A stretch of DNA of 64,000 nucleotides from Rhizobiales bacterium 65-79 (GTDB lineage Bacteria; Pseudomonadota; Alphaproteobacteria; Rhizobiales; Rhizobiaceae), in the NCBI GenBank assembly GCA_001896885.1, contig MKRJ01000044.1, forward strand, positions 45,714 to 109,713, given 5' to 3'. The position numbers and the translations under genes are program-made. The notes under the pieces are model-generated. The model was not told where the DNA came from and did not search any database. It worked only from the letters and a program-made list of their open reading frames with translations. This document shows positions 54,067 through 63,280 of the stretch, piece by piece (positions within the stretch are counted from its first letter, which is position 1; each line of letters starts with the position of its first letter).

Positions 54067-55905
54067 CTACGCCGCCATACCCGCCTTTTCAGCCAGCATG
54101 CGCGCGAAGGCGTCTTTGATCCGAAGCACGTACGGATCCTTGTACGGGAATTCCGCATTGTGCAGATGGACCAGCATGGACGGGTTGGTCTCGAAGACGA
54201 TGACGCGGCCGTCCACCGCCAGCGCGCAGTCGATGCCGAAATAGTCGAGGCCTATCCGCTCCGAAATCGCCCCCAGCGCCTCGAAGGCCTCGGGGCCGAA
54301 GACCGCGCGAGGCTCCCGCAGGAAAGCCTCCTCCTCCGCCTGCATCCACGCGCATCCGGCCATGCCCGTGGTGGCGTGATGCACCTTCCAGCTTTCTCCG
54401 ATGGCGAGATGATAGGGCAGGATCTCCCTGCCGACGAACATGAAGCGGTATTTGCGAAAAAAGCCATCCGCGGAACGGTAGTCGACGAATTCCGAGAGAT
54501 AGAAATCGCTGCCCTCATGCCGGGCGGTGAAGTCCCGCAGCGCATCGGAGCCGTCGCATAGTTCCATGGCGTCGCCGCCATGCGTGCCGACGGTTCGGGC
54601 AACGAGCGAGTAACCCAGATCGGCGCCGGCGCTGCCGACATCCCCGCCCGAGCATCTTGCCATTCGCGGAACGAGGGCGTGCGGAACGTCCGCCAGCCGG
54701 CGCGCGATCGAAAGACGATCGGTGCCACGCACGAGCTGCGGCGGGTTCACCACCGGTCGGCGGAAGCGCGACAGGAACTCCTCCGCCTCGCGCAGCACGG
54801 CGTCGCCCCGGTCGGCATCCGAAACGAGATTGATGAGGATGTCGGCGCGGCTTTCGAGCGCGGCCATGTCGTACTGCATGCCGGGCAGCAGCATAAGCAC
54901 GCCGGCCTCGAAAGGCGCATTGCCGATCAGGTCCTCATAAGGCGTGTTCGAGCAGGAAGGCGAAAAGAGGAGCAGCGCGCGAAAATCCGGCGCGGGCTTC
55001 GCGGCCGGATAGATTTTCACCGGACGAAGGGCGGCGGCGTCACGATAGGCCCGGTCGGCCTCCTCGTGCCGGCCGAGGTCGCCGAGCACGTTACCCTTGA
55101 GGATCAGCATGTCGGCATCTCCGGGCGCAAGCGCCAGCGCCGTACCGGCGGCGGCAAGCGCTTCCTCGCAGCGCGCCGCCTTCTTCAAGGCGGTGGCGCG
55201 ATTCGCATGGGCGGCGAAGAAATCCGGCCGCACGGCAAGCACCCTGTCGTAAAGCGCAATGGCTTCGCCAAAACGACCGATGCGCTGGAAGAGATTGCCC
55301 TTGGCGCAGAGTGCGTCGGGATCGGCGGGCGCGGCGGCAAGCAGCCGGTCGAGCGCGGCGTCGGCTTCCTTCAGCCGGCCGTTCCTTTCGAGAAGGGCGC
55401 CCTGCCGCGACAGCGCGGCCGCGTAGTCCGGGCGCCGAGCCAGCGCCTGTTCGTATGAGGCGAGCGCCGCCTCCGGGTCGCCCAGCGTCTCCAGCGCCAC
55501 GCCGCGGTTATAGAGCGTATCGGGATCGTCGGGCCGCAACGCCAGCGCCCGATCATAGGAGGATACCGCCTCGCCATGCCGGTCCAGCGCCTGCAGGGCA
55601 AGGCCCCTTGCCGCCAGCGCTTCGGGATAGCCGGGGCGCAGCTTCAGCGCCGCGTCGAACCAGTCGACCGCGTCGCCCGGCCGCGACAGGCGCAGGAGAA
55701 GATTGGCGAGCAGGTTGGAGGCGATCTCGCTTTTCCGCACATGCTGGCGGCAAGCGATCAGCCGGCTCACCGCACCCGCGACATCTCCCGCCTCCAGGCA
55801 GCGCAGCGCCGGATCGAAGACAGAAGAAGGCGCGGCGGTGCGCTGGCGCGCGGAGCTCTGGTTTGCTGGAACGAACTTTCGTTGCGGCTGGCGAAAAGAC
55901 TGCAA
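54067..55905 (-). CDS. TPR-repeat protein with C-terminal ATP-grasp-like domain
   Basis: A 612-aa cytoplasmic protein. Roughly residues 30-330 hold eight or nine TPR units (for example DAVDWFDAALKLRPGYPEAL, EAVSSYDRALALRPDDPDTL, EAIALYDRVLAVRPDFFAAH). The C-terminal 250 residues include YHLAIGESWKVHHATTGMAG and IGLDYFGIDCALAVDGR with VIVFETNPSML, an ATP-grasp pattern for Mg-ATP binding. The start is TTG at 55905 with AAGGAG seven bases before it; no ATG fits. It lies opposite the PuuA-like and PuuB-like genes. Its substrate is unknown; carboxylate-amine ligation is the family chemistry. Confidence 0.78.
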   Translation of the reverse strand: MQSFRQPQRKFVPANQSSARQRTAAPSSVFDPALRCLEAGDVAGAVSRLIACRQHVRKSEIASNLLANLLLRLSRPGDAVDWFDAALKLRPGYPEALAARGLALQALDRHGEAVSSYDRALALRPDDPDTLYNRGVALETLGDPEAALASYEQALARRPDYAAALSRQGALLERNGRLKEADAALDRLLAAAPADPDALCAKGNLFQRIGRFGEAIALYDRVLAVRPDFFAAHANRATALKKAARCEEALAAAGTALALAPGDADMLILKGNVLGDLGRHEEADRAYRDAAALRPVKIYPAAKPAPDFRALLLFSPSCSNTPYEDLIGNAPFEAGVLMLLPGMQYDMAALESRADILINLVSDADRGDAVLREAEEFLSRFRRPVVNPPQLVRGTDRLSIARRLADVPHALVPRMARCSGGDVGSAGADLGYSLVARTVGTHGGDAMELCDGSDALRDFTARHEGSDFYLSEFVDYRSADGFFRKYRFMFVGREILPYHLAIGESWKVHHATTGMAGCAWMQAEEEAFLREPRAVFGPEAFEALGAISERIGLDYFGIDCALAVDGRVIVFETNPSMLVHLHNAEFPYKDPYVLRIKDAFARMLAEKAGMAA

Positions 55906-56036
55906 GCGCCCTCTCCTTCTCGCCGGCGAAACTAGGCCGAGGGGCTTGCCCCAGCCTGACGGTCGAACGGCAGGTCCGCGAGGTTTTCGCCAGGCATGGA
56001 AACGGTTATGACCATTGGGCAGGCAGGGCACGCGAC

Positions 56037-57323
56037 ATGGCCTATCAGTCCCCGATCTCCCCCGGCATCTCCTGGTACGAGGAAACGGCCGGCGAGCGCC
56101 CACGCTATCCGGCGCTCGACGGCGACCGGCGCGCCGATGTCGTCATCGTCGGCGGCGGCTATACCGGGCTTTCGGCGGCGGCGCATCTGGCCAGGGCCGG
56201 GGTCGACGTGACGCTGGTCGATGCGCATCGCTTCGGCGACGGCGCGTCGGGGCGGAACGGCGGACAGCTCGGCACCGGGCAACGGACGTGGGCGGAAGAA
56301 CTGGAAGCGGAGCTCGGCTTGACCCGCGCCAGGGCGCTGTTCGATCTCGCCGAGGAGGCCAAGGCTCATCTCCTCGATTTCGCCGCCGCCAACCGGATCG
56401 AGATCGATTACCAGCCCGGCCAGATGTCGGTGGCGCACAAAAGGCGGTACGTGAAGGACTATGAGGCCCATGCGGCGATCATGCGGGAGCGTTTTGGCTA
56501 CCCGCATCTCCGCTTCATGGACGCGCGCGAAACGACGGAGCGGCTCGGCTCATCGAAATATTTCGGCGGCGTGCGCGACACGGGAACCGGCCATATCCAT
56601 CCGATGAAGCTCACGATCGGCACGGCGCGGGTCGCAGCGGAAGCCGGCGCGCATCTTTTCGAAAACACGCGCGCCACCGGCATTTCATCGTCCGGCGGCA
56701 AGGTCCGCGTCACGACGGACAAGGGCACGGTCACGGCCGAGAAGGGACTGGTCGCCGTGAACGCCTATGGTGGCGAGTTGGAGCCGGCCACCGCCGCGCA
56801 TGTCATGCCGATCGGTTCCTTCATCGGCGCCACGGCGCCACTCAGCAAGGATAGTGCGGTGCTGCCCGGCTTCGAATCGGTCGACGATTCACGTTTCGTC
56901 GTGCGCTATTTCCGCCGGGCGAAGGACGGGAGGCTGCTTTTCGGCGGGCGGGAGATCTATTCGACGACAGAGCCCGCCGGCATCAAGGACGCCATCCGGC
57001 GGCAGATCGCCGAAATCTATCCCGACCTCAGGGATATCGAGATCACGCATGCCTGGGGCGGCTATGTCGGCATCACCCTGCCGCGCAGGCCCTTCGTGCG
57101 GGAGGTCATGCCGAACGTCCTCTCGGCCGGCGGCTATTCCGGCCACGGCGTGATGCTGTCGAACTTCATCGGCAAGCTCTACGCCGAAACGATCGCCGGC
57201 AACCGCGACCGGCTGAGGCTGCTGGAAGAGCTGAAAATACCGCCCTTCCCGGGCGGCCGGGCGCTGCGCGCGCCGCTCCTTTTCCTCGCGCTCAACTGGT
57301 ATGCGCTGAGGGACAGGATCTGA
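56037..57323 (+). CDS. puuB: FAD-dependent oxidoreductase, gamma-glutamylputrescine oxidase-like
   Basis: A 428-aa DAO-family flavoenzyme. The dinucleotide fold is ADVVIVGGGYTGLSAAAHLARAG, followed by GASGRNGGQLGTGQR, typical of PuuB, and VLSAGGYSGHGVMLSNFIGKL near the C-terminus. It would oxidise gamma-glutamylputrescine to the aldehyde, the step after the PuuA-like ligase. The ATG at 56037 was taken because homology begins there; the frame is open upstream as the shadow of the TPR gene. nhaA converges from the other side, 7 bp away. Confidence 0.88.
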   Translation: MAYQSPISPGISWYEETAGERPRYPALDGDRRADVVIVGGGYTGLSAAAHLARAGVDVTLVDAHRFGDGASGRNGGQLGTGQRTWAEELEAELGLTRARALFDLAEEAKAHLLDFAAANRIEIDYQPGQMSVAHKRRYVKDYEAHAAIMRERFGYPHLRFMDARETTERLGSSKYFGGVRDTGTGHIHPMKLTIGTARVAAEAGAHLFENTRATGISSSGGKVRVTTDKGTVTAEKGLVAVNAYGGELEPATAAHVMPIGSFIGATAPLSKDSAVLPGFESVDDSRFVVRYFRRAKDGRLLFGGREIYSTTEPAGIKDAIRRQIAEIYPDLRDIEITHAWGGYVGITLPRRPFVREVMPNVLSAGGYSGHGVMLSNFIGKLYAETIAGNRDRLRLLEELKIPPFPGGRALRAPLLFLALNWYALRDRI

Positions 57324-57329
57324 GCACCC

Positions 57330-58520
57330 TCAGTCTTCGTCCAAATCCTTCGCCGGCTTCGGGGCAAGCCGCAGCACCAGCGCGCCGAGAACCGCCGCGG
57401 CGAGCGAGCCGGCGAGGATGCCGACCTTGACCGATTGCTGCAGCGCCTCGTTGTCGGCGAAGGCGAGCAGGCCGATGAAAAGGCTCATGGTGAAGCCGAT
57501 GCCGCACAGAAGCGCCACGCCGAGCAGATGCGGCCAGCCGGCGCTGGCGGGCATGTCGGCGATGCCGAGCCGAACGGCGACGAATACCGTGCCGAAGACG
57601 CCCAGCAGCTTGCCGGCGAGAAGCCCGAGCGCGACGCCGAGCGTGAGCGGCTCGGCCAAGGTCGCCGGCGACATGCCCGCAAAGGAGACGCCGGCATTGG
57701 CGAATCCGAAGAGGGGCACGATCACGAAAGGCACCACGCCATGCAGCGCATGCTCCATGCGATGGAGGGGCGAGGCCGCGAAGTCGTTTTCGATGCCGGG
57801 CGTGGGGCGGAGCGGAATCGTCAGCGCCAGGGCGACGCCGGCAAGCGTGGCGTGGATGCCCGATTTCAGCACCACGACCCACAGGACGACGCCGAGCACG
57901 ATATAAGGCGCCAGCCGCAGCACGCCCATGCGGTTCAGAGCGACCAATGCGGCGAGCACGACCGCCGCGGCGCCGAGCCACGGCAGCGACAGCCCGCCCG
58001 TATAGAAAAGCGCGATGATGATGACCGCGCCGAGATCGTCGATGATGGCGAGCGCGGTCAGGAACACCTTGAGCGAGGCCGGGACGCGTTCGCCGAGCAG
58101 CGACAGGACGCCGAGCGCGAAAGCGATGTCGGTGGCGGTCGGGATCGCCCAGCCGCGGACGGTCTCCGCGTCACCGGAATTGAGCGCGAGATAGACGAGG
58201 GCCGGCACGATCATGCCACCGGCGGCGGCCAGGCCTGGCAGCACGCGGCGCGGCCAGGTGGAGAGCTGGCCGTCGAGCGCCTCGCGCTTGATCTCCAGCC
58301 CGACGAGCAGGAAGAAGACGGCCATCAGCCCGTCATTGATCCAGTGCGACACCGAGAGCGGGCCGAGATAGGCGTGAAGCGTGCCGAAATAGGCGGACGC
58401 CAACGGCGAATTGGCGACGACGAGCGCCGCCGCCGCGGCGGCCATCAGAACGATGCCGCCCGACGCCTCGCTGTCGAGGAATTCGCGGAAGACGGAAAGA
58501 GGGCGGGCGGATCTCGTCAT
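57330..58520 (-). CDS. nhaA: Na+/H+ antiporter NhaA
   Basis: A 396-aa electrogenic sodium/proton antiporter with about twelve helices. The catalytic aspartate pair is in [20 protein letters not shown], and the family segments [17 protein letters not shown] and [15 protein letters not shown] are present. AAGGGG precedes the ATG at 58520. It converges with the PuuB-like gene and is divergent from the amino-acid binding protein gene across about 214 bp, in which I saw no clear operator. Confidence 0.95.
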   Translation of the reverse strand: MTRSARPLSVFREFLDSEASGGIVLMAAAAAALVVANSPLASAYFGTLHAYLGPLSVSHWINDGLMAVFFLLVGLEIKREALDGQLSTWPRRVLPGLAAAGGMIVPALVYLALNSGDAETVRGWAIPTATDIAFALGVLSLLGERVPASLKVFLTALAIIDDLGAVIIIALFYTGGLSLPWLGAAAVVLAALVALNRMGVLRLAPYIVLGVVLWVVVLKSGIHATLAGVALALTIPLRPTPGIENDFAASPLHRMEHALHGVVPFVIVPLFGFANAGVSFAGMSPATLAEPLTLGVALGLLAGKLLGVFGTVFVAVRLGIADMPASAGWPHLLGVALLCGIGFTMSLFIGLLAFADNEALQQSVKVGILAGSLAAAVLGALVLRLAPKPAKDLDED

Positions 58521-58734
58521 TTGCGTCCCCTTGTCCGGAGTTCAGCCATTGCCGATCGGAAGCGTGGCGAGTCGAATCCGGCCTGTCAATTCGCCGACAA
58601 AGGTCCAAGAAGGGCTTCCGAACCGCAAGCAAATTCCCCGGATGGCGGATTCTTGGAAATGATTTTGCTACGGCTTGCCCTATTCTTCTGACATGTTCCG
58701 CGGCCTATCCACCCAGCTTTTCAGGAATCCAGCC

Positions 58735-59505
58735 ATGAAATGGTTCACCTCCCTCGTCGCCGCCGGTGCGCTCGGGCTTCTGGCGGCGCTGCCCGTCCAG
58801 GCGGCCTCGCTCGCCAAGATCAAGCAAGCCGGCGTCTTCCGGATCGGCACCGAAGGCACCTACGCACCCTTCACCTATCATGATTCCTCTAACCAGCTCG
58901 TCGGCTTCGACGTCGAGATCGGCCGGGCGATCGCCGAGAAGCTCGGCGTCAAGGCCGAATTCCTGGAAGGCAAGTGGGACGGGCTGATCGCCGGGCTCGA
59001 CGGCGACCGTTACGACGCCGTCATCAACGAGGTTGGCATCACGGAAGCGCGCAAGAAGAAATACGACTTCTCCGATCCCTATATCGCCTCGAAGGCGGTG
59101 CTGATCGTGCGCGGGGACAACAAGGACATCAAGAGCTTCGCCGACCTGAAGGGCAAGAAGTCGGCGCAGACGCTGACCTCCAATTTCGGCAAGCTGGCTG
59201 AAAAGAGCGGCGCGACGCTCGTCGGCACGGACGGCTTCGACCAATCGATCCAGCTGGTGCTGAACGGCCGCGCCGACGCCACCATCAACGACAGCCTCTC
59301 CTTCCTCGACTTCAAGAAACACAAGCCCGACGCGAACGTGAAGATCGCCGCGCAGGAAGAGAACGCGGACTATTCCGGCGTCATCATCCCGAAGGGCGAG
59401 CCCGAGCTTCTGGCGGCGATCAACAAGGCGCTGGCGGACATCAAGGCCGACGGCACCTACAAGAAGATCGCCGACAAATATTTCGGGCAGGACGTTTCGA
59501 AGTAG
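58735..59505 (+). CDS. Amino acid ABC transporter substrate-binding protein (family 3)
   Basis: A 256-aa periplasmic binding protein with a signal peptide (MKWFTSLVAAGALGLLAALP, cut near VQA). The domain begins FRIGTEGTYAPFTYHDSSNQLVGFDVEIGRAIAEKLG and includes NEVGITEARKKKYDFSDPY; this pattern is close to cystine or polar amino acid binding proteins (FliY/TcyA type). ATG 58735 starts the signal peptide. Permease and ATPase genes follow after a 551-bp gap filled with repeats, so the three probably belong together. Confidence 0.92.
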   Translation: MKWFTSLVAAGALGLLAALPVQAASLAKIKQAGVFRIGTEGTYAPFTYHDSSNQLVGFDVEIGRAIAEKLGVKAEFLEGKWDGLIAGLDGDRYDAVINEVGITEARKKKYDFSDPYIASKAVLIVRGDNKDIKSFADLKGKKSAQTLTSNFGKLAEKSGATLVGTDGFDQSIQLVLNGRADATINDSLSFLDFKKHKPDANVKIAAQEENADYSGVIIPKGEPELLAAINKALADIKADGTYKKIADKYFGQDVSK

Positions 59506-59526
59506 GCGGCGGGAGTACCAGTCGTG

Positions 59527-59649
59527 ATCCTCGGGCTTGTTTCGAGGATCTACGGCAGGGTCCGGTTGTTGTGTAGGTCAGTGCATTGCGCCGCTTGGAC
59601 CGCAACTATCATGACACCGATTGCAGATCCTCGGGACAAGCCCGAGGAT
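59527..59649. repeat. Dispersed hairpin-bounded element, second copy
   Basis: Copy of the element at 7889-8014: right end ATCCTCGGG-ACAAG-CCCGAGGAT is identical, the left end differs at two bases (TTCGAGGAT instead of CCCGAGGAT). Interior sequences share CCGGT-type blocks and GACACCG. It lies 21 bp after the binding protein stop. Confidence 0.75.
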
Positions 59650-59758
59650 AGCGGCTATAGCGTTGGCTTCAACGGCAGTGCCAACCGATATAGCCGGGCC
59701 CGTCCCTCGGAAAGGCGCGCTCGGCCAATACCAACGTTCCAAGCTTTGATCGTTTAGC

Positions 59759-59930
59759 GCCGCCCCTCATCTGCCTACCGGCATCTTCTCCCCGCAGGCG
59801 GGGAGAAGGGACGCCTTCATCGGCTGCTTCGCCGAATCGGCAAGGTTGCCGGGACAAGCGCCGTCGTTGCGGCCATCGGTCTTCTCCCCGTTCACGGGGA
59901 GAAGATGCCGGCAGGCAGATGAGGGGCGGC
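59759..59930. repeat. Inverted repeat element with 50-bp arms
   Basis: Arms 59759-59808 and 59881-59930 are inverted copies sharing GCCGCCCCTCATCTGCCT, then CCGGCATCTTCTCCCCG, with few mismatches near the inner hairpin. The 72-bp spacer is GC-rich and holds no gene. It belongs to the same general class as the unit pair at 6944-7067. Confidence 0.8.
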
Positions 59931-59950
59931 ACTGACGGTCAATTGTAGTG

Positions 59951-59980
59951 CCTTGGTATGAGCCTTGGTATGAGCCTTGG
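59951..59980 (+). repeat. Tandem 12-bp repeat, 2.5 copies
   Basis: CCTTGGTATGAG occurs twice in tandem and is followed by a partial CCTTGG. It lies 77 bp before the permease start in the repeat-filled gap 59506-60056. Copy number may vary between strains. Confidence 0.85.
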
Positions 59981-60056
59981 AAATCGCAGGTGAGGGGCTT
60001 GTTGACGAGGCCGTTCCGACTCTGACAATTCGCGTCTGTCGATTTTGGGAACAAGC

Positions 60057-60737
60057 ATGCCCGACTGGCTGCAGTTGATGATCGAATCGCTCGGCCCGCT
60101 TCTGTGGGCCGCGCTTGAATTCACGGCGCCGCTGACGTTGCTCTCCTTCGCCCTCGGCCTCGCGCTCGGGCTCGTCGTGGCGCTCATCCGGCTTTTCGGG
60201 CCGAAGCCGCTGGTGCCGGTCGTGCGCTTCTATGTCTGGATCATCCGCGGCACGCCGCTGCTGGTCCAGCTCTTCCTGATCTTCTACGGCCTGCCGTCGG
60301 TCGGCATCGTGCTCGACGCCTTCCCGGCGGCGCTGATCGGCTTCACGCTCAATATCGGCGCCTATACGTCGGAGATCATCCGCGCCGTCATCGCCTCGGT
60401 GCCGCGCGGCCAGTGGGAAGCGGCCTATTCGATCGGCATGACATGGCGGCAGGCGATGCAGCGCACCATCCTGCCGCAGGCGGCGCGCGTCGCGGTTCCG
60501 CCGCTCTCCAACTCCTTCATCTCGCTGGTCAAGGATACCTCGCTCGCCGCGGCGATCACCGTGCCGGAACTCTTCCAGGCAGCGCAGCGCATCGTCGCCA
60601 CCACCTACGAGCCGCTCATCCTCTATATTGAGGCGGCCCTCATCTATCTGGTGATGAGTTCGGTGCTTTCATCGCTGCAGACCAGGCTGGAAGCGCGGCT
60701 CGGCCGCTATGGCGGCTTCCTCGAGGCGCGTTCATGA
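60057..60737 (+). CDS. Amino acid ABC transporter permease
   Basis: A 226-aa HisM/GlnP-family permease with five helices and the core motif WIIRGTPLLVQLFLIFYGLP, then GAYTSEIIRAVIASVPRGQWEAAYSIGM and ILPQAARVAVPPLSNSFISLVKDTSLAAAI. The ATG at 60057 is preferred over TTG 60045; GGGA lies upstream. It overlaps the ATPase gene by four bases (ATGA). Confidence 0.94.
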   Translation: MPDWLQLMIESLGPLLWAALEFTAPLTLLSFALGLALGLVVALIRLFGPKPLVPVVRFYVWIIRGTPLLVQLFLIFYGLPSVGIVLDAFPAALIGFTLNIGAYTSEIIRAVIASVPRGQWEAAYSIGMTWRQAMQRTILPQAARVAVPPLSNSFISLVKDTSLAAAITVPELFQAAQRIVATTYEPLILYIEAALIYLVMSSVLSSLQTRLEARLGRYGGFLEARS

Positions 60738-61495
60738 TCGGCCTCACCAAGATCGAGAAGCGCTTCGGCGACCTGCTGGTGCTGAAAGGCATTACGCAGG
60801 AGTTTCGCGAGGGCGGCGTGACGGCGCTGATCGGGCCGTCCGGCGGCGGGAAAAGCACGCTGCTCCGCTGCATCAACCTGCTCGAGATCCCGACCTCCGG
60901 CACGGTGCGCATCGGCGAGGACGCGATCGAATTCCGTCCGGGCGGCAAGGTCTCGACGGCGGCCGTGCAGAAGCTGCGCCGCCAGACCGGCATGATCTTC
61001 CAGAATTTCCAGCTCTTCCCGCACCGCAGCGCGATCGAGAACGTCATGGAAGGCCTCATCGTCGTGCTGCGCTGGCCGAAGGAGAAGGCACGCGAGCGGG
61101 CGCTCGAACTTCTCGACAAGGTCGGCATGCGCGAGAAGGCTGACGCATGGCCCGCCAACCTTTCCGGCGGCCAGCAGCAGCGGGTGGCGATCGCCCGCGC
61201 CCTGGCACCCTCGCCGCGCGTGCTCCTGTGCGACGAGCCGACCTCGGCGCTCGACCCGGAACTCGCGGAGGAAGTCGTGGAGGTGCTCGGCCAGCTCGCG
61301 CGCGAGGGCACGACCATGGTGATGGCGACGCACGACCTCAGGCTCGCCTCCAGCGTCGCCGACGAGGTCGTGTTCCTCGACCAGGGCGAGGTGGTCGAGA
61401 CCGGCCCGGCGCGCGACCTCTTCGACAACCCGCAACGCCAGCGCACGAAGCGCTTCATCGCCTCGCTGAGGCAGGAAGAGGCGACGCGGAGCTAG
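60734..61495 (+). CDS. Amino acid ABC transporter ATP-binding protein
   Basis: A 253-aa ATPase with Walker A GPSGGGKST, Q-loop FQNFQLFPH, signature LSGGQQQRV, Walker B LLCDEPTSALDPE and switch ATHDL. This is the GlnQ/HisP class with the polar amino acid family pattern. Unusual for the class is a somewhat longer loop after the Q-loop (MEGLIVVLRWPKEKARERAL), as in cystine-type ATPases. It ends 4 bp into the end of the opposite EF-hand gene. Confidence 0.94.
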   Translation: MIGLTKIEKRFGDLLVLKGITQEFREGGVTALIGPSGGGKSTLLRCINLLEIPTSGTVRIGEDAIEFRPGGKVSTAAVQKLRRQTGMIFQNFQLFPHRSAIENVMEGLIVVLRWPKEKARERALELLDKVGMREKADAWPANLSGGQQQRVAIARALAPSPRVLLCDEPTSALDPELAEEVVEVLGQLAREGTTMVMATHDLRLASSVADEVVFLDQGEVVETGPARDLFDNPQRQRTKRFIASLRQEEATRS

Positions 61496-63111
61496 CGGGT
61501 GCAGATGCGAGCCTGGCCCGAGACCAATTCGCTCTTGCTGTCGCGAATGCAATAGCTGTGGGCATCACCGGCTGGCGGTTGGATACCCTCCGCGAGCTCG
61601 AAATCAAGCCGCCGCGCTCCGAGTTGCATGGCCGGGAAATGCGGCAACGGTTTCACGATGCGAAACCCGGTCCGGCGCCCTTCGGAGACATCAATCAGCG
61701 TGCCGTCCTTGACAGCCTGTTCATATCCGAACGGCGAAGGAAGGACATCATACGCCTCAGCATGCCGGGCAACGACCTTGGCTGGGTCGATCTTTATCAA
61801 GCCGGAGGGGTAGGTAAATCGCATCTCCGCTTCAATCCACGAGCAGTTGCGCTCAATTTGCGGCGAGCCCTGCGGTTGGCGATGTGCCTGCTCTCGGAGG
61901 GCACGCATGCATGACATCCCGTTCTCGTCGATCCGCAGGCGATCGTTTTCAACGGCGAGCGACGGAACGGATACGGCCGAAAACTTTTCGGCATAGGAAT
62001 AATTGTCGAACGCCCTGCCGAGAACCTGTCGGAAGATTGCAGCGCTGCCCTCCCCTTTCAGGTTATTCATGGTGTTTGCCATGCGGGTGCAATCATTTCG
62101 CTCGGCGAAGGAGACGATCGACGCATCCACACCTGTAACGCCCGCGGCAGCGCTCCAAGCCAGCGCGCCGCGCCCCTGCATCAGAACAACGCGGTCGAGC
62201 CGCTCGACCGCCCCCTCGATGCGCCACAGGAAATCGTTGGGAGCGGAAAGCACGAGATAGATCGGCTGGTCTCCGCGCTCTATCGTGACAGGCGCCGTCA
62301 GGGTGACCCCGTTCGTACCCCCGACAGCCACGCTCGACACGGCCTGGGCCCTGCCGGCGTCGAAATAGACGATCCGGTCGGCGGCAGGCGCCGGCGGCAT
62401 GATGCAGCTTGCGGCGGCGGCCTCGATCCTCCGCCGCTCCTGCGCCTTGCGGGTCATCGCGGCGATCTCGGATCTGGCGTCGTCGTCGATGACGCCGTCC
62501 CCATCGCGATCGTAGAGGCCGAACACCCTGCGCGCCCGGTCCTCGGCTTCCTGTACCGTCGTGGCGCCGTCGCCATTGTCGTCGAGATCGAGGATGAGTT
62601 CGTTGAGGGTCCGTGCGCCGTCTCCCTGCCGGCCCGCGACCAGACGCGCCTGCGTCGTCATTTCCGCAAAATCGACCCGGCCGTCGCCGTTGTCGTCGGC
62701 GCGCATGAGATCATGGACCGTCCGCTCCGCTTGGCCGCGCTTGAAATCATTGTCGCGCGGCCGTGGAAGGCCGGCCGGAGAGCCGGCGATGGCCTGGATT
62801 ATTTCCTCTGCCGTAACGCTGCTATCGCCGTCGAGATCGTAGCGCAGGAAACGGTTGATTTCGGACGCGCGCCGGCCGGCATCCCTGATGCGGTTGCCGG
62901 CCTCGACTTCCTGGCGCGTAAGCCGCTTGCCGTCAGCGGAATTGCGGATGGGCGCGAGGATTTCCGTGAGGAACGCTTCAAGCGGGCGATTGCCGATGCG
63001 AGAGATCAGGTCCTGATCCACCTCGTCGCGCGGGCGGTTGTCCGCCGCTAGCGCGCCGCCGCCGACGAGGACGGCTGCGACCAGGATCGCTAGAGTTCCG
63101 GTCCGGCGCAT
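61492..63111 (-). CDS. Secreted EF-hand domain protein of unknown function
   Basis: A 539-aa protein with a signal peptide (MRRTGTLAILVAAVLVGGGA, cut near LAA). Four EF-hand-like calcium loops are visible near residues 92, 139, 175 and 201: DLDGDSSVTAEE, DDNGDGRVDFAE, DLDDNGDGATTV and YDRDGDGVIDDD. The following 300 residues (from about 230) form a region I cannot assign, with several cysteines (for example NDCTRM, NGMSCMRAL, ERNCSWIEAE). GAGGGAG lies before ATG 63111. It likely works in the periplasm or outside as a calcium-responsive protein. Confidence 0.82.
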   Translation of the reverse strand: MRRTGTLAILVAAVLVGGGALAADNRPRDEVDQDLISRIGNRPLEAFLTEILAPIRNSADGKRLTRQEVEAGNRIRDAGRRASEINRFLRYDLDGDSSVTAEEIIQAIAGSPAGLPRPRDNDFKRGQAERTVHDLMRADDNGDGRVDFAEMTTQARLVAGRQGDGARTLNELILDLDDNGDGATTVQEAEDRARRVFGLYDRDGDGVIDDDARSEIAAMTRKAQERRRIEAAAASCIMPPAPAADRIVYFDAGRAQAVSSVAVGGTNGVTLTAPVTIERGDQPIYLVLSAPNDFLWRIEGAVERLDRVVLMQGRGALAWSAAAGVTGVDASIVSFAERNDCTRMANTMNNLKGEGSAAIFRQVLGRAFDNYSYAEKFSAVSVPSLAVENDRLRIDENGMSCMRALREQAHRQPQGSPQIERNCSWIEAEMRFTYPSGLIKIDPAKVVARHAEAYDVLPSPFGYEQAVKDGTLIDVSEGRRTGFRIVKPLPHFPAMQLGARRLDFELAEGIQPPAGDAHSYCIRDSKSELVSGQARICTR

Positions 63112-63280
63112 CTGTCGCTCCCTCAATCGACCGACACGCCTATAACGGGTTCAGCGCGGAAATTCAGCGAAAGGTTGCGACTAGGCTGAATCGATCCTTT
63201 ATCCTTCCGCACAGGAGAGAGCGCGATCCGCGCCCGCCCGGCGACGCCAGGGGCGGGACGACGGCCCCGCCCCGTTCGTC

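Noticed and set aside
54067..56103. Longer version of the TPR protein starting near 56103
   Set aside because: The extra N-terminal residues are arginine- and proline-rich, not domain-like, and overlap the start of the PuuB-like gene. A TTG with AAGGAG upstream at 55905 is a better start.
58521..58734. tRNA-like stretch (GAGTCGAATCC) between nhaA and the binding protein gene
   Set aside because: It resembles a T-arm only; no acceptor, D or anticodon stems can be drawn around it.
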